DNA from: Candidatus Parcubacteria bacterium
Lineage (GTDB): Bacteria > Patescibacteria > ABY1 > BM507 > UBA12075
Reading direction: 5' to 3'
Assembly: GCA_002869165.1 (NCBI GenBank)
Contig: PKTK01000001.1
Coordinates: 1 to 64,000, forward strand
Length of the DNA stretch: 64,000 nt
Shown here: positions 26,024 to 36,124 of the stretch, one piece after another
How the letters are laid out: every line of letters starts with the position of its first letter
How positions within the stretch are numbered: position 1 is the stretch's first letter
Notes under the pieces: generated by a model
What the model was told of the DNA's origin: nothing
Databases searched by the model: none
The model's input: only the letters and a program-made list of their open reading frames with translations
Position numbers and translations under genes: made by a program

Positions 26024-27412
26024 ATGGAAAAATTATTATATACAATAAAAAAGTTCATCCCCAGAAAAGTATTTCTGGCACTTCAGCCTGCTTATCATTA
26101 TCTTTTTAATTTGCTCGCTGCTGTGGTTTACAGATTTCCATCAAAGGAATTGATTGTAATCGGAATCACAGGAACAACCGGAAAAACTACTAGTGTATAT
26201 CTGATAGCAAGAACTTTGGAGAAATGTGGTTATAAAGTTGGTTTTACTTCGACTGCTATGTTTAATGATGGCAAAAGAGAGTGGATGAATAACAAGAAGA
26301 TGACTATGCTTGGAAGATTCTTTACGCAAAAGATTCTAAGGCGAATGGTTAAGAATGGTTGCCAATATGCTATTGTAGAGACAACCTCGGAAGGAGTTAA
26401 GCAATTCAGACACAAATTTATTAATTATGATATAGCAATATTTACTGGGCTATATGAGGAGCACATTGAGTCACATGGTTCATTTGAAAATTATAAGCAA
26501 GCTAAAGGTAAATTCTTTGCCCATCTTTGTAAGTGTACAAGTAAGCATGTTGATGAAAATAAACGAATAATAAAATCAGACAAGGGAATGAAAAAGATTG
26601 AACTAGAAAGAGTGAAAAAGACAATTATTGCCAATGGAGATGATGAGTATGCTGAATATTTTCTTTCGTTTAAAGCCGAACAAAAGCTTGTGTATAGCTC
26701 CAAATCTCAAGATGAGAAGATAAAAAATACAGAAGTGGTGAATTATGAAGTAATTAGATCAGATGCTAAGGGAAACATTTTTAAACTAAAAGAAGGAGAG
26801 ATTAATCTACAATTACTGGGAAGTTTTAATGTAAAAAATGCTATGAATGCTTTTTTGGTGGCAAAATCACAAGGAATCAAATTTGACAAAATTAAAAATG
26901 GTCTGGAGGTAATAAAAGGTGTGGACGGACGACTTGAGAGAATTGATGAAGGTCAGGATTATACCGTAATTGTTGACTACGCATTTGAACCAGGGGCATT
27001 GTCAAACCTTTATGAAACAGTTAAAATGTTAAGTATAAAGAAAGTAATTCATGTACTTGGTTCATGTGGAGGAGGTAGAGATGTGTCTAGAAGACCAAAA
27101 ATGGGCCAACTAGCAGGTATTAATGCGGATATTGTAATTGTGACCAATGAAGACCCATATGATGATGACCCCAGGGTAATTATTGAACAAGTGGCTATGG
27201 GGGCTGAAAAAGCAGGAAAAAAGGAAAATAAAGATCTTTTTAAGATTGACGATAGACGAGAAGCCATAAAAAAAGCTTTGGAATTAGCTAATACTGGCGA
27301 TATAGTTTTGATAACTGGAAAGGGAAGTGAGCAAGCTATGGTGGTAGCTAATGGAGAAAAGATCAGCTGGGATGATAGAGCTGTAGTTAGAGGGATTTTG
27401 AATAAAAAATAA
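26024..27412 (+). CDS. Mur ligase of the MurE type (N-terminal domain reduced)
   Basis: A 462-residue ATP-dependent amide ligase that adds the third amino acid to UDP-MurNAc-dipeptide or a similar substrate. The P-loop is GITGTTGKTT (about 49-58), the Lys-carbamylation/ATP region lies around VETTSEG, and the ligase C-terminal domain has DYAFEPGAL, GSCGGGRDVSRRPKMG and DDPR in the place of the DNPR/DDPR substrate motif of MurE. The first domain is short: only about 40 residues, with a hydrophobic helix, precede the P-loop, so it differs from classical MurE. The exact amino acid cannot be told. It follows murI, consistent with cell-wall synthesis. Confidence 0.85.
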   Translation: MEKLLYTIKKFIPRKVFLALQPAYHYLFNLLAAVVYRFPSKELIVIGITGTTGKTTSVYLIARTLEKCGYKVGFTSTAMFNDGKREWMNNKKMTMLGRFFTQKILRRMVKNGCQYAIVETTSEGVKQFRHKFINYDIAIFTGLYEEHIESHGSFENYKQAKGKFFAHLCKCTSKHVDENKRIIKSDKGMKKIELERVKKTIIANGDDEYAEYFLSFKAEQKLVYSSKSQDEKIKNTEVVNYEVIRSDAKGNIFKLKEGEINLQLLGSFNVKNAMNAFLVAKSQGIKFDKIKNGLEVIKGVDGRLERIDEGQDYTVIVDYAFEPGALSNLYETVKMLSIKKVIHVLGSCGGGRDVSRRPKMGQLAGINADIVIVTNEDPYDDDPRVIIEQVAMGAEKAGKKENKDLFKIDDRREAIKKALELANTGDIVLITGKGSEQAMVVANGEKISWDDRAVVRGILNKK

Positions 27413-27642
27413 AAATTTCTTGTGGATAAATTTTAGCTGTTAGCTTTTAGCTGTTAGCTTTTAGGAAGAAGGAAGATTGCTGTATAGAAAATTATTTAAT
27501 ATTAGGTGAAATATTGCCTAATAATTCAAATATTTAGAAAAAACAAAAAACACATAAATTTAGTGGAAAAACCTTTACAAATAAAGTCAAGTTTGTTAGT
27601 ATTAGATAGCAATCAAATATTAATTTTTTTCCACAGATAATG
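27413..27642. other. Intergenic DNA with TTAGCTGTTAGCTT tandem words
   Basis: Tandem copies of a TTAGCTGTTAGCTT word lie at about 27433-27464. The rest is AT-rich without a coding frame. Confidence 0.5.
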
Positions 27643-27670
27643 TTGACAGAAATAAGAAAACGGAGATAAT
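27643..27670 (+). promoter_or_regulatory. Promoter of rpoBC
   Basis: TTGACA (27643-27648), a 16-nt spacer, and GATAAT (27665-27670). Transcription should start near 27677, leaving a 255-nt leader before rpoB. Confidence 0.7.
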
Positions 27671-27805
27671 CGTATTATATAGGAGAATACGAAACAGGCC
27701 GTTTTTTGTTTTTGCTAATATTAGGAATATTAGATCCCATGCAGCTTAATATTATAAAAAATTAAGTGCTATTAAATCTATTCTAAATATATATAATTCT
27801 AAAAA

Positions 27806-27838
27806 CTCAAATCATTATTATTGATCTTGAGCTTTTTT
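27806..27838 (+). terminator. Terminator-like hairpin in the rpoB leader
   Basis: CTCAA (27806-27810) pairs with TTGAG (27827-27831), with an inner TCA/TGA pair and internal loop, followed by T6. It lies in the untranslated leader and could act as an attenuator. Confidence 0.5.
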
Positions 27839-27931
27839 GTTTACCAATATTAACAATAATTTATTTTTATTAAATTAATTATAGTTTATTATAGCCCCCA
27901 AATCACAAAGGGCTAAAAAACATTTATTTAT

Positions 27932-30900
27932 ATGTCTATTACTACCCTAAAGCGCAACAAAGGAGTTGCAGAGAGAAGTTTTTTTACAAACACTCGAGAG
28001 GTTATGCCAATGCCTGACCTTATTGAAGTTCAAAAGAACTCTTATAAATGGTTCATTGAAGAAGGTTTGAGAGACTTATTTGATGAAATTTCTCCAGTTA
28101 CCGATTTTATTGGTCGTGATCTTGAACTCTATATGGAGGATTATTTTCTTGATGAACCAAAATTTAATGAAGTAGAAAGTAAACAGAAGAATATTACCTT
28201 CGAAGCCCCTCTAAGAGTAAAAGTTAGGCTTGATAATAAACGATCAGGCGAATCCAGTTCACAAGAGGTTTATCTCGGGGATTTTCCTTTGATGACTGAT
28301 AACGGAACATTTATAATCAATGGTATTGAAAGAGTTGTTGTATCTCAGCTGATTAGATCAGCTGGCGTTATTTTTTCATCTGAATTTATTAAAGGAAGAA
28401 AATACTATGGCGCTAAAATAATCCCAAATAGAGGTGCATGGTTAGAAATTGAAACAGACTCAAATAAAGTTATTTGGGTAAGAATTGATAGGAAAAGAAA
28501 AGTAGCAGTTACTTCACTGCTTAGAGCTTTTGGAATTGAGTCCGATGAAGAGATAAAAGAACTATTTAAGGATGTTGATATTGTGAAAACTGAAGACGAG
28601 GTTTCATATATTGATGCGACTATCAAAAAAGATTTAGCCAAGAATGAGGCTGAAGGCCTAAAAGAGGTTTATAAAAGGATTAGACCAGGTGATTTAGCTA
28701 CAACTGATAATGCCAGACAATTGATTTATTCAATGTTCTTTCGTTTTGATAGATATGACTTTGATAGAGTAGGAAGATACAAATTAAACAGAAAATTTGG
28801 TTTTGATATTCCAAATAACAAAGACACTAGAATTTTAAGAAAAGAAGATTTAATTGCAATTTTAAAAGAAGTCATCAGATTAAATATAACTCAAGAGCCA
28901 GAAGATGATATTGATCACCTAGGAAATAGAAGAGTTAGAGCAATTGGTGAGTTGATTCAAAACAAATTTAGAGTAGGTCTTGCACGTATGGAAAGAATTG
29001 TAAAAGACAGAATGAGTACGGCTGATATTTCTACTCTTTCACCAAGTAAGCTTATTAATGCACGACCAGTTATTTCAGTGGTAAAGGAATTTTTCATGTC
29101 ATCTCAACTTTCACAGTTCATGGACCAGACCAATCCATTAGCGGAACTTGAACACAAAAGAAGGCTTAGTGCTATGGGACCTGGTGGTCTAACTAGAGAA
29201 AGAGCTGGTTTTGATGTTCGTGATGTACATTCAACTCACTATGGTAGAATTTGTCCGATTGCTACTCCCGAAGGACCAAACATTGGTCTAGTGGGTCACT
29301 TGGCTTCATATTCTCGTTTGAATAAATATGGTTTTCTAGAAGCCCCATTTAGAAGAGCAATTAACAAAGTTTCTAATGATGGTGAAACAGGGATTAATCA
29401 TATCGCCTCAGAAGATGTAGAGGATGCAAATGGAAAAGTTATTATCAAGGCTGGCGAAAAATTGGACAAAAAGAATTTAAAAAAAGCAGCGGAAAATAAA
29501 GAACTTGAATTTATCAAAGTAATACCACTTGTCACAGATGAAATCGTTTACATGGATGCTTTTGAAGAAGAGAAATATATTACTACCTCATCTGTAACTC
29601 CGGTAGATGAAAATGGTAGATTCATGATTGATAGATGTGAAGTTAGAAAATACGGTAAGCCTGATGTTGGCACAATAGCTAATATTGATTTTGTTGGTGT
29701 AGCAGCCAATCAAATCATTTCTATTGCTACATCTTTGATTCCTTTCATGGAACATGATGATGGTCAACGTGCTTTGATGGGGACAAACATGCAACGTCAA
29801 GCGGTACCGCTTGTAAGAGCTGAGTCTCCAATTGTAGGAACTGGTATTGAAGCAAGAGCTGCCATGGATTCAGGTCATGTTGTTTTGGCAGGAGATGATG
29901 GTGAAGTAACCAAGGTAGACGCAAGTTCGATCACTATTAAAACAAAGAACGGTAAAAATTTAACATACGAACTCACAAAATATTTAAGATCAAATGCTTC
30001 AACTTGTATTAATCAAAAACCAACAGTTGATGTAGGTGACAAAGTTGAAAAGGGGCAGGTTATTTCTGATGGTCCTTCTATTGATAATGGTGAACTTGGC
30101 CTGGGTAAAAATGCTTTGGTAGCTTTTATGACTTGGGAAGGATTTAACTATGAGGACGCAATCATTATTTCAGAAAGACTTGTTAGAGATGATGTTTATT
30201 CATCTATTCACATTGAAGATTATACAATTGATGTTCGTGACACCAAGCTTGGTCCTGAACTTGTAACCAGCGATATTCCAAATATTGGTGAAGAAAAATT
30301 AAAAGATTTAGACGAAAAAGGTATTATTAGAATTGGAGCAGAGGTTTCCTCAGGTGATATTTTGGTTGGTAAGATTACTCCAAAAGGTGAGACTGAATTG
30401 AGCGCTGAAGAAAAATTACTTCGAGCTATCTTTGGCGAAAAAGCAAAAGATGTTAGAGATTCATCACTATATTTAGAGCACGGTGAATACGGTAAGGTAG
30501 TTGATGTTAAGATTTTCTCTCGAGAGGATGGTGACAAACTTTCAGCTGGAGTTCTACAATCAATCCAAGTTACGGTTGCTAACCTTAGAAAGATTCAGTC
30601 AGGAGATAAGATGGCTGGTAGACACGGAAACAAAGGGGTTATTTCTAAAATCGTCCCAGTTGAAGATATGCCATATTTAGAAGACGGTACACCTATCGAT
30701 ATTATCCTTTCACCACTTGGTATTATATCTCGTATGAATCTAGGGCAACTTCTAGAGACTCATTTGGGTTTTGCAGCAAAAAAACTTGGCTACAAGGTTG
30801 CTACCCCGGTGCTTAATGGCTTAACCGAGAATCAGATCAAAGAAGAATTAAAGAAAGCTGGGCTTCCTGAAAATGGTAAAGTAACTTTGTTTGATGGAAA

Positions 30901-31384
30901 AACAGGCGAGAAGTTTGATAATCCAGTAACAGTAGGATATAAGTACATGCTTAAACTTAACCATATGGTTGATGATAAGATCCACCAAAGATCAATTGGC
31001 CCATACTCATTAATCACCCAACAACCTTTGGGTGGTAAAGCTCAGTTTGGTGGACAAAGATTTGGAGAGATGGAAGTTTGGGCACTTGAAGCGTATGGAG
31101 CTAGCCATACTCTACAAGAGATATTGACCATTAAGTCAGATGATGTTGCTGGTCGAAGCAAGGCTTATGAATCAATTATTAAAGGTGAGCCAATTAAAAA
31201 GCTTAATGTTCCAGAATCATTTAATGTGTTAGTTAGAGAGCTAAAAGGTCTTTGTTTGGATGTAGAATTGCTTGGCGGACAAAAAGATATTAAAGAAGAT
31301 GAAGAAAAATCAGTTGAAGACAATAAGACAGAAGTGAAAGAGACAGAGGATAAGAAAGACGAAGGAAAGAAAAATGAAGAATAA
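27932..31384 (+). CDS. rpoB: RNA polymerase beta subunit
   Basis: This 1150-residue protein is the beta subunit of the core polymerase. It contains the protrusion and lobes, the rifampicin region (SQLSQFMDQTNPLAELEHKRRLSAMGPGGLTRERAGFDVRD begins near residue 390), and the conserved C-terminal blocks KMAGRHGNKGV, GGKAQFGGQRFGEMEVWALEAYGA and the clamp-contacting NVLVRELKGL. The last 35 residues are an added Glu/Lys-rich tail. The length is in the lower normal range. A 152-nt spacer of AT-rich filler words separates it from rpoC, an unusually long gap for this pair. Confidence 0.98.
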   Translation: MSITTLKRNKGVAERSFFTNTREVMPMPDLIEVQKNSYKWFIEEGLRDLFDEISPVTDFIGRDLELYMEDYFLDEPKFNEVESKQKNITFEAPLRVKVRLDNKRSGESSSQEVYLGDFPLMTDNGTFIINGIERVVVSQLIRSAGVIFSSEFIKGRKYYGAKIIPNRGAWLEIETDSNKVIWVRIDRKRKVAVTSLLRAFGIESDEEIKELFKDVDIVKTEDEVSYIDATIKKDLAKNEAEGLKEVYKRIRPGDLATTDNARQLIYSMFFRFDRYDFDRVGRYKLNRKFGFDIPNNKDTRILRKEDLIAILKEVIRLNITQEPEDDIDHLGNRRVRAIGELIQNKFRVGLARMERIVKDRMSTADISTLSPSKLINARPVISVVKEFFMSSQLSQFMDQTNPLAELEHKRRLSAMGPGGLTRERAGFDVRDVHSTHYGRICPIATPEGPNIGLVGHLASYSRLNKYGFLEAPFRRAINKVSNDGETGINHIASEDVEDANGKVIIKAGEKLDKKNLKKAAENKELEFIKVIPLVTDEIVYMDAFEEEKYITTSSVTPVDENGRFMIDRCEVRKYGKPDVGTIANIDFVGVAANQIISIATSLIPFMEHDDGQRALMGTNMQRQAVPLVRAESPIVGTGIEARAAMDSGHVVLAGDDGEVTKVDASSITIKTKNGKNLTYELTKYLRSNASTCINQKPTVDVGDKVEKGQVISDGPSIDNGELGLGKNALVAFMTWEGFNYEDAIIISERLVRDDVYSSIHIEDYTIDVRDTKLGPELVTSDIPNIGEEKLKDLDEKGIIRIGAEVSSGDILVGKITPKGETELSAEEKLLRAIFGEKAKDVRDSSLYLEHGEYGKVVDVKIFSREDGDKLSAGVLQSIQVTVANLRKIQSGDKMAGRHGNKGVISKIVPVEDMPYLEDGTPIDIILSPLGIISRMNLGQLLETHLGFAAKKLGYKVATPVLNGLTENQIKEELKKAGLPENGKVTLFDGKTGEKFDNPVTVGYKYMLKLNHMVDDKIHQRSIGPYSLITQQPLGGKAQFGGQRFGEMEVWALEAYGASHTLQEILTIKSDDVAGRSKAYESIIKGEPIKKLNVPESFNVLVRELKGLCLDVELLGGQKDIKEDEEKSVEDNKTEVKETEDKKDEGKKNEE

Positions 31385-31536
31385 TTAATTATTTAATAAT
31401 TTTTAAAATATCAAATCCTAAGCGCTAAATCCTAAATAAATAAAATTACCAAAATTCAAAAGTTTTAAACATTTAAAAATTTGAATTTTCAAAATTGTTT
31501 AGAGTTTAAATATTAGAGATTGGAAATTAAATAAAT

Positions 31537-32688
31537 ATGTTAAATCCAATAAAAACAACAGACTTTGATGCTATTAGACTCAAACTAGCATCACCTGATG
31601 AGATAAAAGAATGGTCTCATGGAGAAATTTTGCGACCAGAGACAGTTAATTATCGTACTCAAAAACCAGAAAAGGACGGTCTTTTCTGTGAAAAAATATT
31701 TGGCCCATCAAAAGATTGGGAATGTTATTGTGGTAAATATAAAAAAATTAGGTACAAAGGCATTGTATGTGACAAGTGTGGAGTTGAAGTTACTAGATCT
31801 ATTGTTAGACGTGAAAGAATGGGGCATATTGAGCTAGTATCACCATGTACTCATATTTGGTTCCTAAGAGGACTTTCAAGTAAGATTGGTCTGATCTTTG
31901 GTCTTTCCATGCAAGCACTTGAAAAGGTTGTGTATTTTGCTAGTTTCATTGTTACAGATGTAAATGAAGAGTTAAGAGAAGCTACTCTAGAACAGATTAA
32001 AAATGAGTTTAAACAAAAGAAAAAACAAATTGAGTCAGAATTTACCAATCAATCAAAAGAGATCAAAAATAAAAAAGGTGCAATGATTAAAGAAGATAAG
32101 AGCGAGAAAGAAGTGGCTGAAGTTATTGAAAAGGAAGTTGAGATACTTGAAGGAGTAAAAGAGGAAAAATTAGCGAATTTGCAAGAAGCTTTTGATCAAG
32201 CACAAAGAGAGCTTAAGGACTTAAAACCTTTACTTATTATTTCAGAAAATGAATACCAAAATCTAAGTTTTAAATATGGACACATCTTCCAAGCAGGAAT
32301 TGGAGCGGAAGCTATCAGACATTTACTTGAAAGAATAGATCTTGAAGAATCGATTAATCAAATGGAAGAAGAATTAGATGTAGTTATTGAAACGAAGAAA
32401 GAAAAGATTACTAGAAGACTTAAACTTTTTAAATCTTTGAAGGCAAACAATATCAGGCCTGAGTGGATGGTTCTTTCAACTATTCCTGTTATCCCTCCAG
32501 ACCTAAGACCCATGGTAGCTTTGGATGGTGGACGTTTTGCTACTTCTGATCTTAATGATCTATATAGAAGAGTGATTAATAGAAATAATCGTCTAAAACA
32601 ACTAATTGATTTAAATGCTCCAGAGGTTATTAGAAGAAATGAAAAGCGTATGCTTCAAGAAGCAGTAGATGCTTTGATTGATAACTAA
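31537..32688 (+). CDS. rpoC: RNA polymerase beta' subunit, N-terminal part up to an in-frame TAA
   Basis: The first 383 residues of beta' include the N-terminal zinc site (CYCGKY...CDKCGVEV), RRERMGHIELVSP, a helical insertion (about 140-240, Lys/Glu-rich) and VIPPDLRPMVALDGGRFATSDLNDLYRRVINRNNRLK. The frame ends in TAA (32686-32688) after ALIDN. Without the stop it would continue directly into ARHGKTVIASTGQKR and the part downstream. In related proteins a Ser codon is expected here, so one base change (TCA to TAA) explains it. A truncated product would lack the catalytic site. Confidence 0.95.
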   Translation: MLNPIKTTDFDAIRLKLASPDEIKEWSHGEILRPETVNYRTQKPEKDGLFCEKIFGPSKDWECYCGKYKKIRYKGIVCDKCGVEVTRSIVRRERMGHIELVSPCTHIWFLRGLSSKIGLIFGLSMQALEKVVYFASFIVTDVNEELREATLEQIKNEFKQKKKQIESEFTNQSKEIKNKKGAMIKEDKSEKEVAEVIEKEVEILEGVKEEKLANLQEAFDQAQRELKDLKPLLIISENEYQNLSFKYGHIFQAGIGAEAIRHLLERIDLEESINQMEEELDVVIETKKEKITRRLKLFKSLKANNIRPEWMVLSTIPVIPPDLRPMVALDGGRFATSDLNDLYRRVINRNNRLKQLIDLNAPEVIRRNEKRMLQEAVDALIDN

Positions 32689-35526
32689 GCAAGACATGGT
32701 AAAACTGTAATTGCCTCAACAGGTCAAAAAAGAATGCTTAAATCTTTGGCGGATTCCCTAAAAGGTAAACAGGGTCGTTTCCGTCAAAATTTGCTTGGTA
32801 AGCGTATTGATTATTCAGGTCGTTCAGTTATTGTGGTTAACCCAAAACTTAGCTTAGACCAATGTTGTTTACCTAAGATTATGGCACTTGAACTATTCAA
32901 ACCGTTTATCATTTCAAAATTAATTGAACAAGAACATGTACACAATGTTCGATCAGCTTCTAGATTTATTGAAGCAGGCAATGATGTGGTTTGGGATATT
33001 TTGGAAGATATTATTAAAGGAGCCTATGTTATGCTAAATCGTGCTCCTACTCTACATAGATTGGGTATCCAAGCTTTTAAGCCAACTTTGATTGAGGGTA
33101 AAGCAATCCAGATTCATCCTTTGGTTTGTTCAGCCTTTAACGCTGACTTTGACGGTGACCAGATGGCGGTGCATGTACCTTTGACTAAAGAAGCTGTAAA
33201 TGAAGCTGCTAATATAATGCTTTCAAGCAAGAATATTTTGAAACCAGCTACGGGTGATCCAGTTGTAGCTCCTGGTCAGGATATTGTTTGGGGAGCATAT
33301 TATATGACCGATGAGTTGAATAAGGATAAAGATGACAAAGATTTGAAAGTATTTTCATCTACCATGGAGGCAATTTATGCTTATGAGATGAAAAATATAG
33401 CTTTACAAGATCCAATCATGGCAAAAATTGAAGGCCAAGGTATAATCCGAACTACAGTTGGAAGAATTATTTTTAATGATATTTTACCTGAGAAGTTAAG
33501 ATACGTAAACAAAGTTCTTTTGAAGGGTGACTTAAAAAGACTTGTTAGACAATGTTATAGGTATTATTCTCAAGAAGAAACAGTTGAATTCATTGATAAT
33601 CTAAAAAAGAGAGCCTTTGCTTATATTACCAAGTCAGGACTTTCTTGGGGTATGGGTGATCTGCCAAAATTTGAAGAAAAAGATAAATTGATTGCTGATA
33701 CGCAAAAGATGGTAGAAGAAATTCAAGAGCAATATGAAGATGGTTTGTTAACTGATACAGAAAGATATGCCAAAGTGATTGAGCTTTGGACAAATGTAAA
33801 AGAAAAAGTCACTGATATTTGCAAAAAGGGTCTACCAGTTGATGGACCAGTTTATTCTATGATCGAATCTGGTGCTCGTGGATCATGGGCTCAGCTTACT
33901 CAGATTTTGGGTATGAAGGGTTTGGTAACCTCTCCAAGCGGTGATATTATCGAGTTGCCAGTAAAAGGAAATTTTAAAAAAGGTTTTGGAGTTCTTGAAT
34001 ACTTCATTTCTACTCACGGTGTTCGTAAGGGTTTGTCTGATACAGCTCTTAGAACTGCTAATGCTGGATATTTAACTAGACGTCTAGTTGATGTTTCTCA
34101 GGATGTTATAGTTACTGATGAAGATTGTGGCGATGAGGAAGGCACATTGATTACCAAAAAGGAAGCAGATGAAATTGGTTATTCTATGTTAGATAGAATT
34201 TTGGGTAGATATATGGCCAAAGACTTAAAAAATGTCAAAGGAAAAGTATTAGCAAAAGCAGGAGATCTTATTACCGAGGATATTGCTGATGAAATAAAAG
34301 ACGAAGAAATTGAAGAAGCATCTATTAGATCCGTCCTTAGTTGTAAAATTGCTAGAGGTGTCTGTAAAAAATGTTATGGTTGGGATCTTGGATATAATAA
34401 ACCAGTTAAGATTGGAACAGCTGTTGGTGTAATTGCTGCTCAATCAATTGGTGAGCCCGGTACCCAGCTAACTATGAGAACTTTCCATACTGGTGGTGTA
34501 GCCGGTGCTGATGATATTACTCAAGGGCTTCCTCGTGTTGAAGAAATTTTTGAAGCCCGTCCGCCAAAGAGAAAAGCTCTTATTGCAGATGTGGCTGGAA
34601 AAGTAAAGATTGAGGTTGCTGAAAGAAATATTGAAGACGAGAAAGGCAAAACTCTCATAGTCAGTCCACAAAGCAAGATTTTGAGCATTGGCTTTAAAGG
34701 TGAGTCAAGTGATAAATATTACTTTTCAGAATTGATAAAAGAGACAAATCTAAAAAATACAGAAAAAGGTAATAAGAAGAAAAAATTAACCAAGAAAGAT
34801 ATCAAGGTTCAAGTAAAGGATGGTGACAAAGTAAAAGCCAAAGATGTAATTATCAAGATTGGTACAGAAGCAATTGAGGCTACAAAAGGCGGCGAGGTGT
34901 CAATAGATGATAAGGGTGTTAAAGTAAGTTATAAGAAGAATAATGTAAAAGAATTTATTGTTCCTAAGGGTATATCTATTTTAGTACAAGATGGTGAAGA
35001 GGTAGAGAAGGGAGATCAACTCACAGATGGTTCTATGGATTTACAGCAGCTTTTTTCTCTTAGAGGTAAACTTGAGACTCAGAAATACATTATCAAAGAA
35101 ATTCAAACAGTGTATTCATCACAAGGACAACCCTTGAATGACAAACACGTGGAAGTTGTCGCTAGACAAATGTTTTCTAGATTTTTGGTGATTAATCCAG
35201 GCGATACTCAGGTTCTACCTGGCGAAATTGTTGAGAATTCAGTTATCGAAAGAGCTAATTCTGAACTTGATGCTAAAGGCAAGAAAGTTGAAGCTGACCG
35301 ATTGTTGCTTGGTATTACTAAGGCATCGCTTACAACTGACTCATTCCTTTCTGCTGCATCTTTTCAAGAAACAGCTAGAGTATTGATTGAAGCAGCGGTT
35401 AGCGGAAAAGTAGATTACCTAGAAGGATTAAAAGAAAATGTTATAATTGGTCGTTTGATTCCTTCTGGAACTGGTTACCAGGGAAAACAAGAGAGAGCAG
35501 ATTATTCTGTGGACATCGAAGAATAA
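32689..35526 (+). CDS. rpoC: RNA polymerase beta' subunit, C-terminal part after the in-frame TAA
   Basis: This frame continues rpoC without any shift; the first ATG is at 32734 (MLKSLADSLKGKQGRFRQNLLGKRIDYSGRSVI), giving 930 residues if initiated there. It contains the catalytic NADFDGDQMAVHVP with the magnesium-binding Asp triad, the bridge helix/trigger loop region (GARGSWAQLTQILGMKGLV, HGVRKGLSDTALRTANAGYLTRRLVDVSQDV), the second zinc site (CKIARGVCKKCYG) and EPGTQLTMRTFHTGG. Only a weak AGG lies upstream of the ATG, so independent translation is uncertain. Sequence error, readthrough or a true split are the options. Confidence 0.95.
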   Translation, partial: ARHGKTVIASTGQKRMLKSLADSLKGKQGRFRQNLLGKRIDYSGRSVIVVNPKLSLDQCCLPKIMALELFKPFIISKLIEQEHVHNVRSASRFIEAGNDVVWDILEDIIKGAYVMLNRAPTLHRLGIQAFKPTLIEGKAIQIHPLVCSAFNADFDGDQMAVHVPLTKEAVNEAANIMLSSKNILKPATGDPVVAPGQDIVWGAYYMTDELNKDKDDKDLKVFSSTMEAIYAYEMKNIALQDPIMAKIEGQGIIRTTVGRIIFNDILPEKLRYVNKVLLKGDLKRLVRQCYRYYSQEETVEFIDNLKKRAFAYITKSGLSWGMGDLPKFEEKDKLIADTQKMVEEIQEQYEDGLLTDTERYAKVIELWTNVKEKVTDICKKGLPVDGPVYSMIESGARGSWAQLTQILGMKGLVTSPSGDIIELPVKGNFKKGFGVLEYFISTHGVRKGLSDTALRTANAGYLTRRLVDVSQDVIVTDEDCGDEEGTLITKKEADEIGYSMLDRILGRYMAKDLKNVKGKVLAKAGDLITEDIADEIKDEEIEEASIRSVLSCKIARGVCKKCYGWDLGYNKPVKIGTAVGVIAAQSIGEPGTQLTMRTFHTGGVAGADDITQGLPRVEEIFEARPPKRKALIADVAGKVKIEVAERNIEDEKGKTLIVSPQSKILSIGFKGESSDKYYFSELIKETNLKNTEKGNKKKKLTKKDIKVQVKDGDKVKAKDVIIKIGTEAIEATKGGEVSIDDKGVKVSYKKNNVKEFIVPKGISILVQDGEEVEKGDQLTDGSMDLQQLFSLRGKLETQKYIIKEIQTVYSSQGQPLNDKHVEVVARQMFSRFLVINPGDTQVLPGEIVENSVIERANSELDAKGKKVEADRLLLGITKASLTTDSFLSAASFQETARVLIEAAVSGKVDYLEGLKENVIIGRLIPSGTGYQGKQERADYSVDIEE

Positions 35527-35541
35527 GACTATTTAAATAAT

Positions 35542-35577
35542 AAAAAAACAGAGCGCAGCAAAGCGCTCTGTTTTTTT
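35542..35577 (+). terminator. Strong terminator of the rpoBC operon
   Basis: A 15-bp perfect stem (35542-35556 with 35563-35577) with a 6-nt loop and T7. Confidence 0.95.
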
Positions 35578-35648
35578 ATTATAAAGATTTCATTTACCTT
35601 TAATTTTTATTTAGTATTATATGAATATACTAAAATAAAATAAAAAGT

Positions 35649-35834
35649 ATGGAAGGAGAAAAAACAAAAGAGATACTTAAATATTCTTGGCGATGTGTAA
35701 AGTGCAACAACCATTTTGCAAATATTGAAAATATAAACGGTCAGATAATAGTAGAAAAGAAGTGTAGTAAATGCAAAAGCATAAACAAATTAATGTTACT
35801 TAACAATGAAATAAGAATAAAATATGACACATGA
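35649..35834 (+). CDS. Small zinc-ribbon protein (Com-like)
   Basis: A 61-residue protein with two CxxC pairs (WRCVKCNN and KKCSKCKS) 20 residues apart, and a short helix-like tail. The spacing resembles the Mu Com family of small zinc-binding regulators, but similarity is limited to the Cys pattern. It lies alone between two terminators and ends in TGA, one of several genes that use this stop. Confidence 0.65.
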   Translation: MEGEKTKEILKYSWRCVKCNNHFANIENINGQIIVEKKCSKCKSINKLMLLNNEIRIKYDT

Positions 35835-35880
35835 ATTACTGTAATTCGTATCGGGCATTAAAGTTTTTATACAAACATCC

Positions 35881-35923
35881 ACGCCCTTAAATCAAAGTTA
35901 TATTTGGCTTGTTTTAAGGGTGT
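35881..35923 (+). terminator. Terminator after the small zinc-ribbon gene
   Basis: ACGCCCTTAAA pairs with TTTAAGGGTGT (11 bp with one G-U), followed by TTTTTAT. Confidence 0.8.
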
Positions 35924-36124
35924 TTTTTATTTGAAAATTAAATATTTATTAAAACAAAAAAATTATGCGAACAATTATAAAGGTCGATTTAAATAATTGT
36001 TACTTAATTAATATTGAAAATTAGTTGATCTTTTAAAAATAGAAATAAAAATAAAAAAAGTAATTATTAGAATTAATAAATTTGTTAAAAATATATAAAT
36101 GTATTTAACAAAAAAAATAAACGT
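35924..36124. other. AT-rich intergenic region
   Basis: Very A-rich DNA that probably holds the promoter of the Gly-rich gene at 36125. I see no convincing -35/-10 pair and no coding frame. Confidence 0.4.

Noticed and set aside
32686..32733. Frameshift in rpoC
   Set aside because: The frame is the same before and after; only one codon is a stop, so this is a substitution, not an indel.
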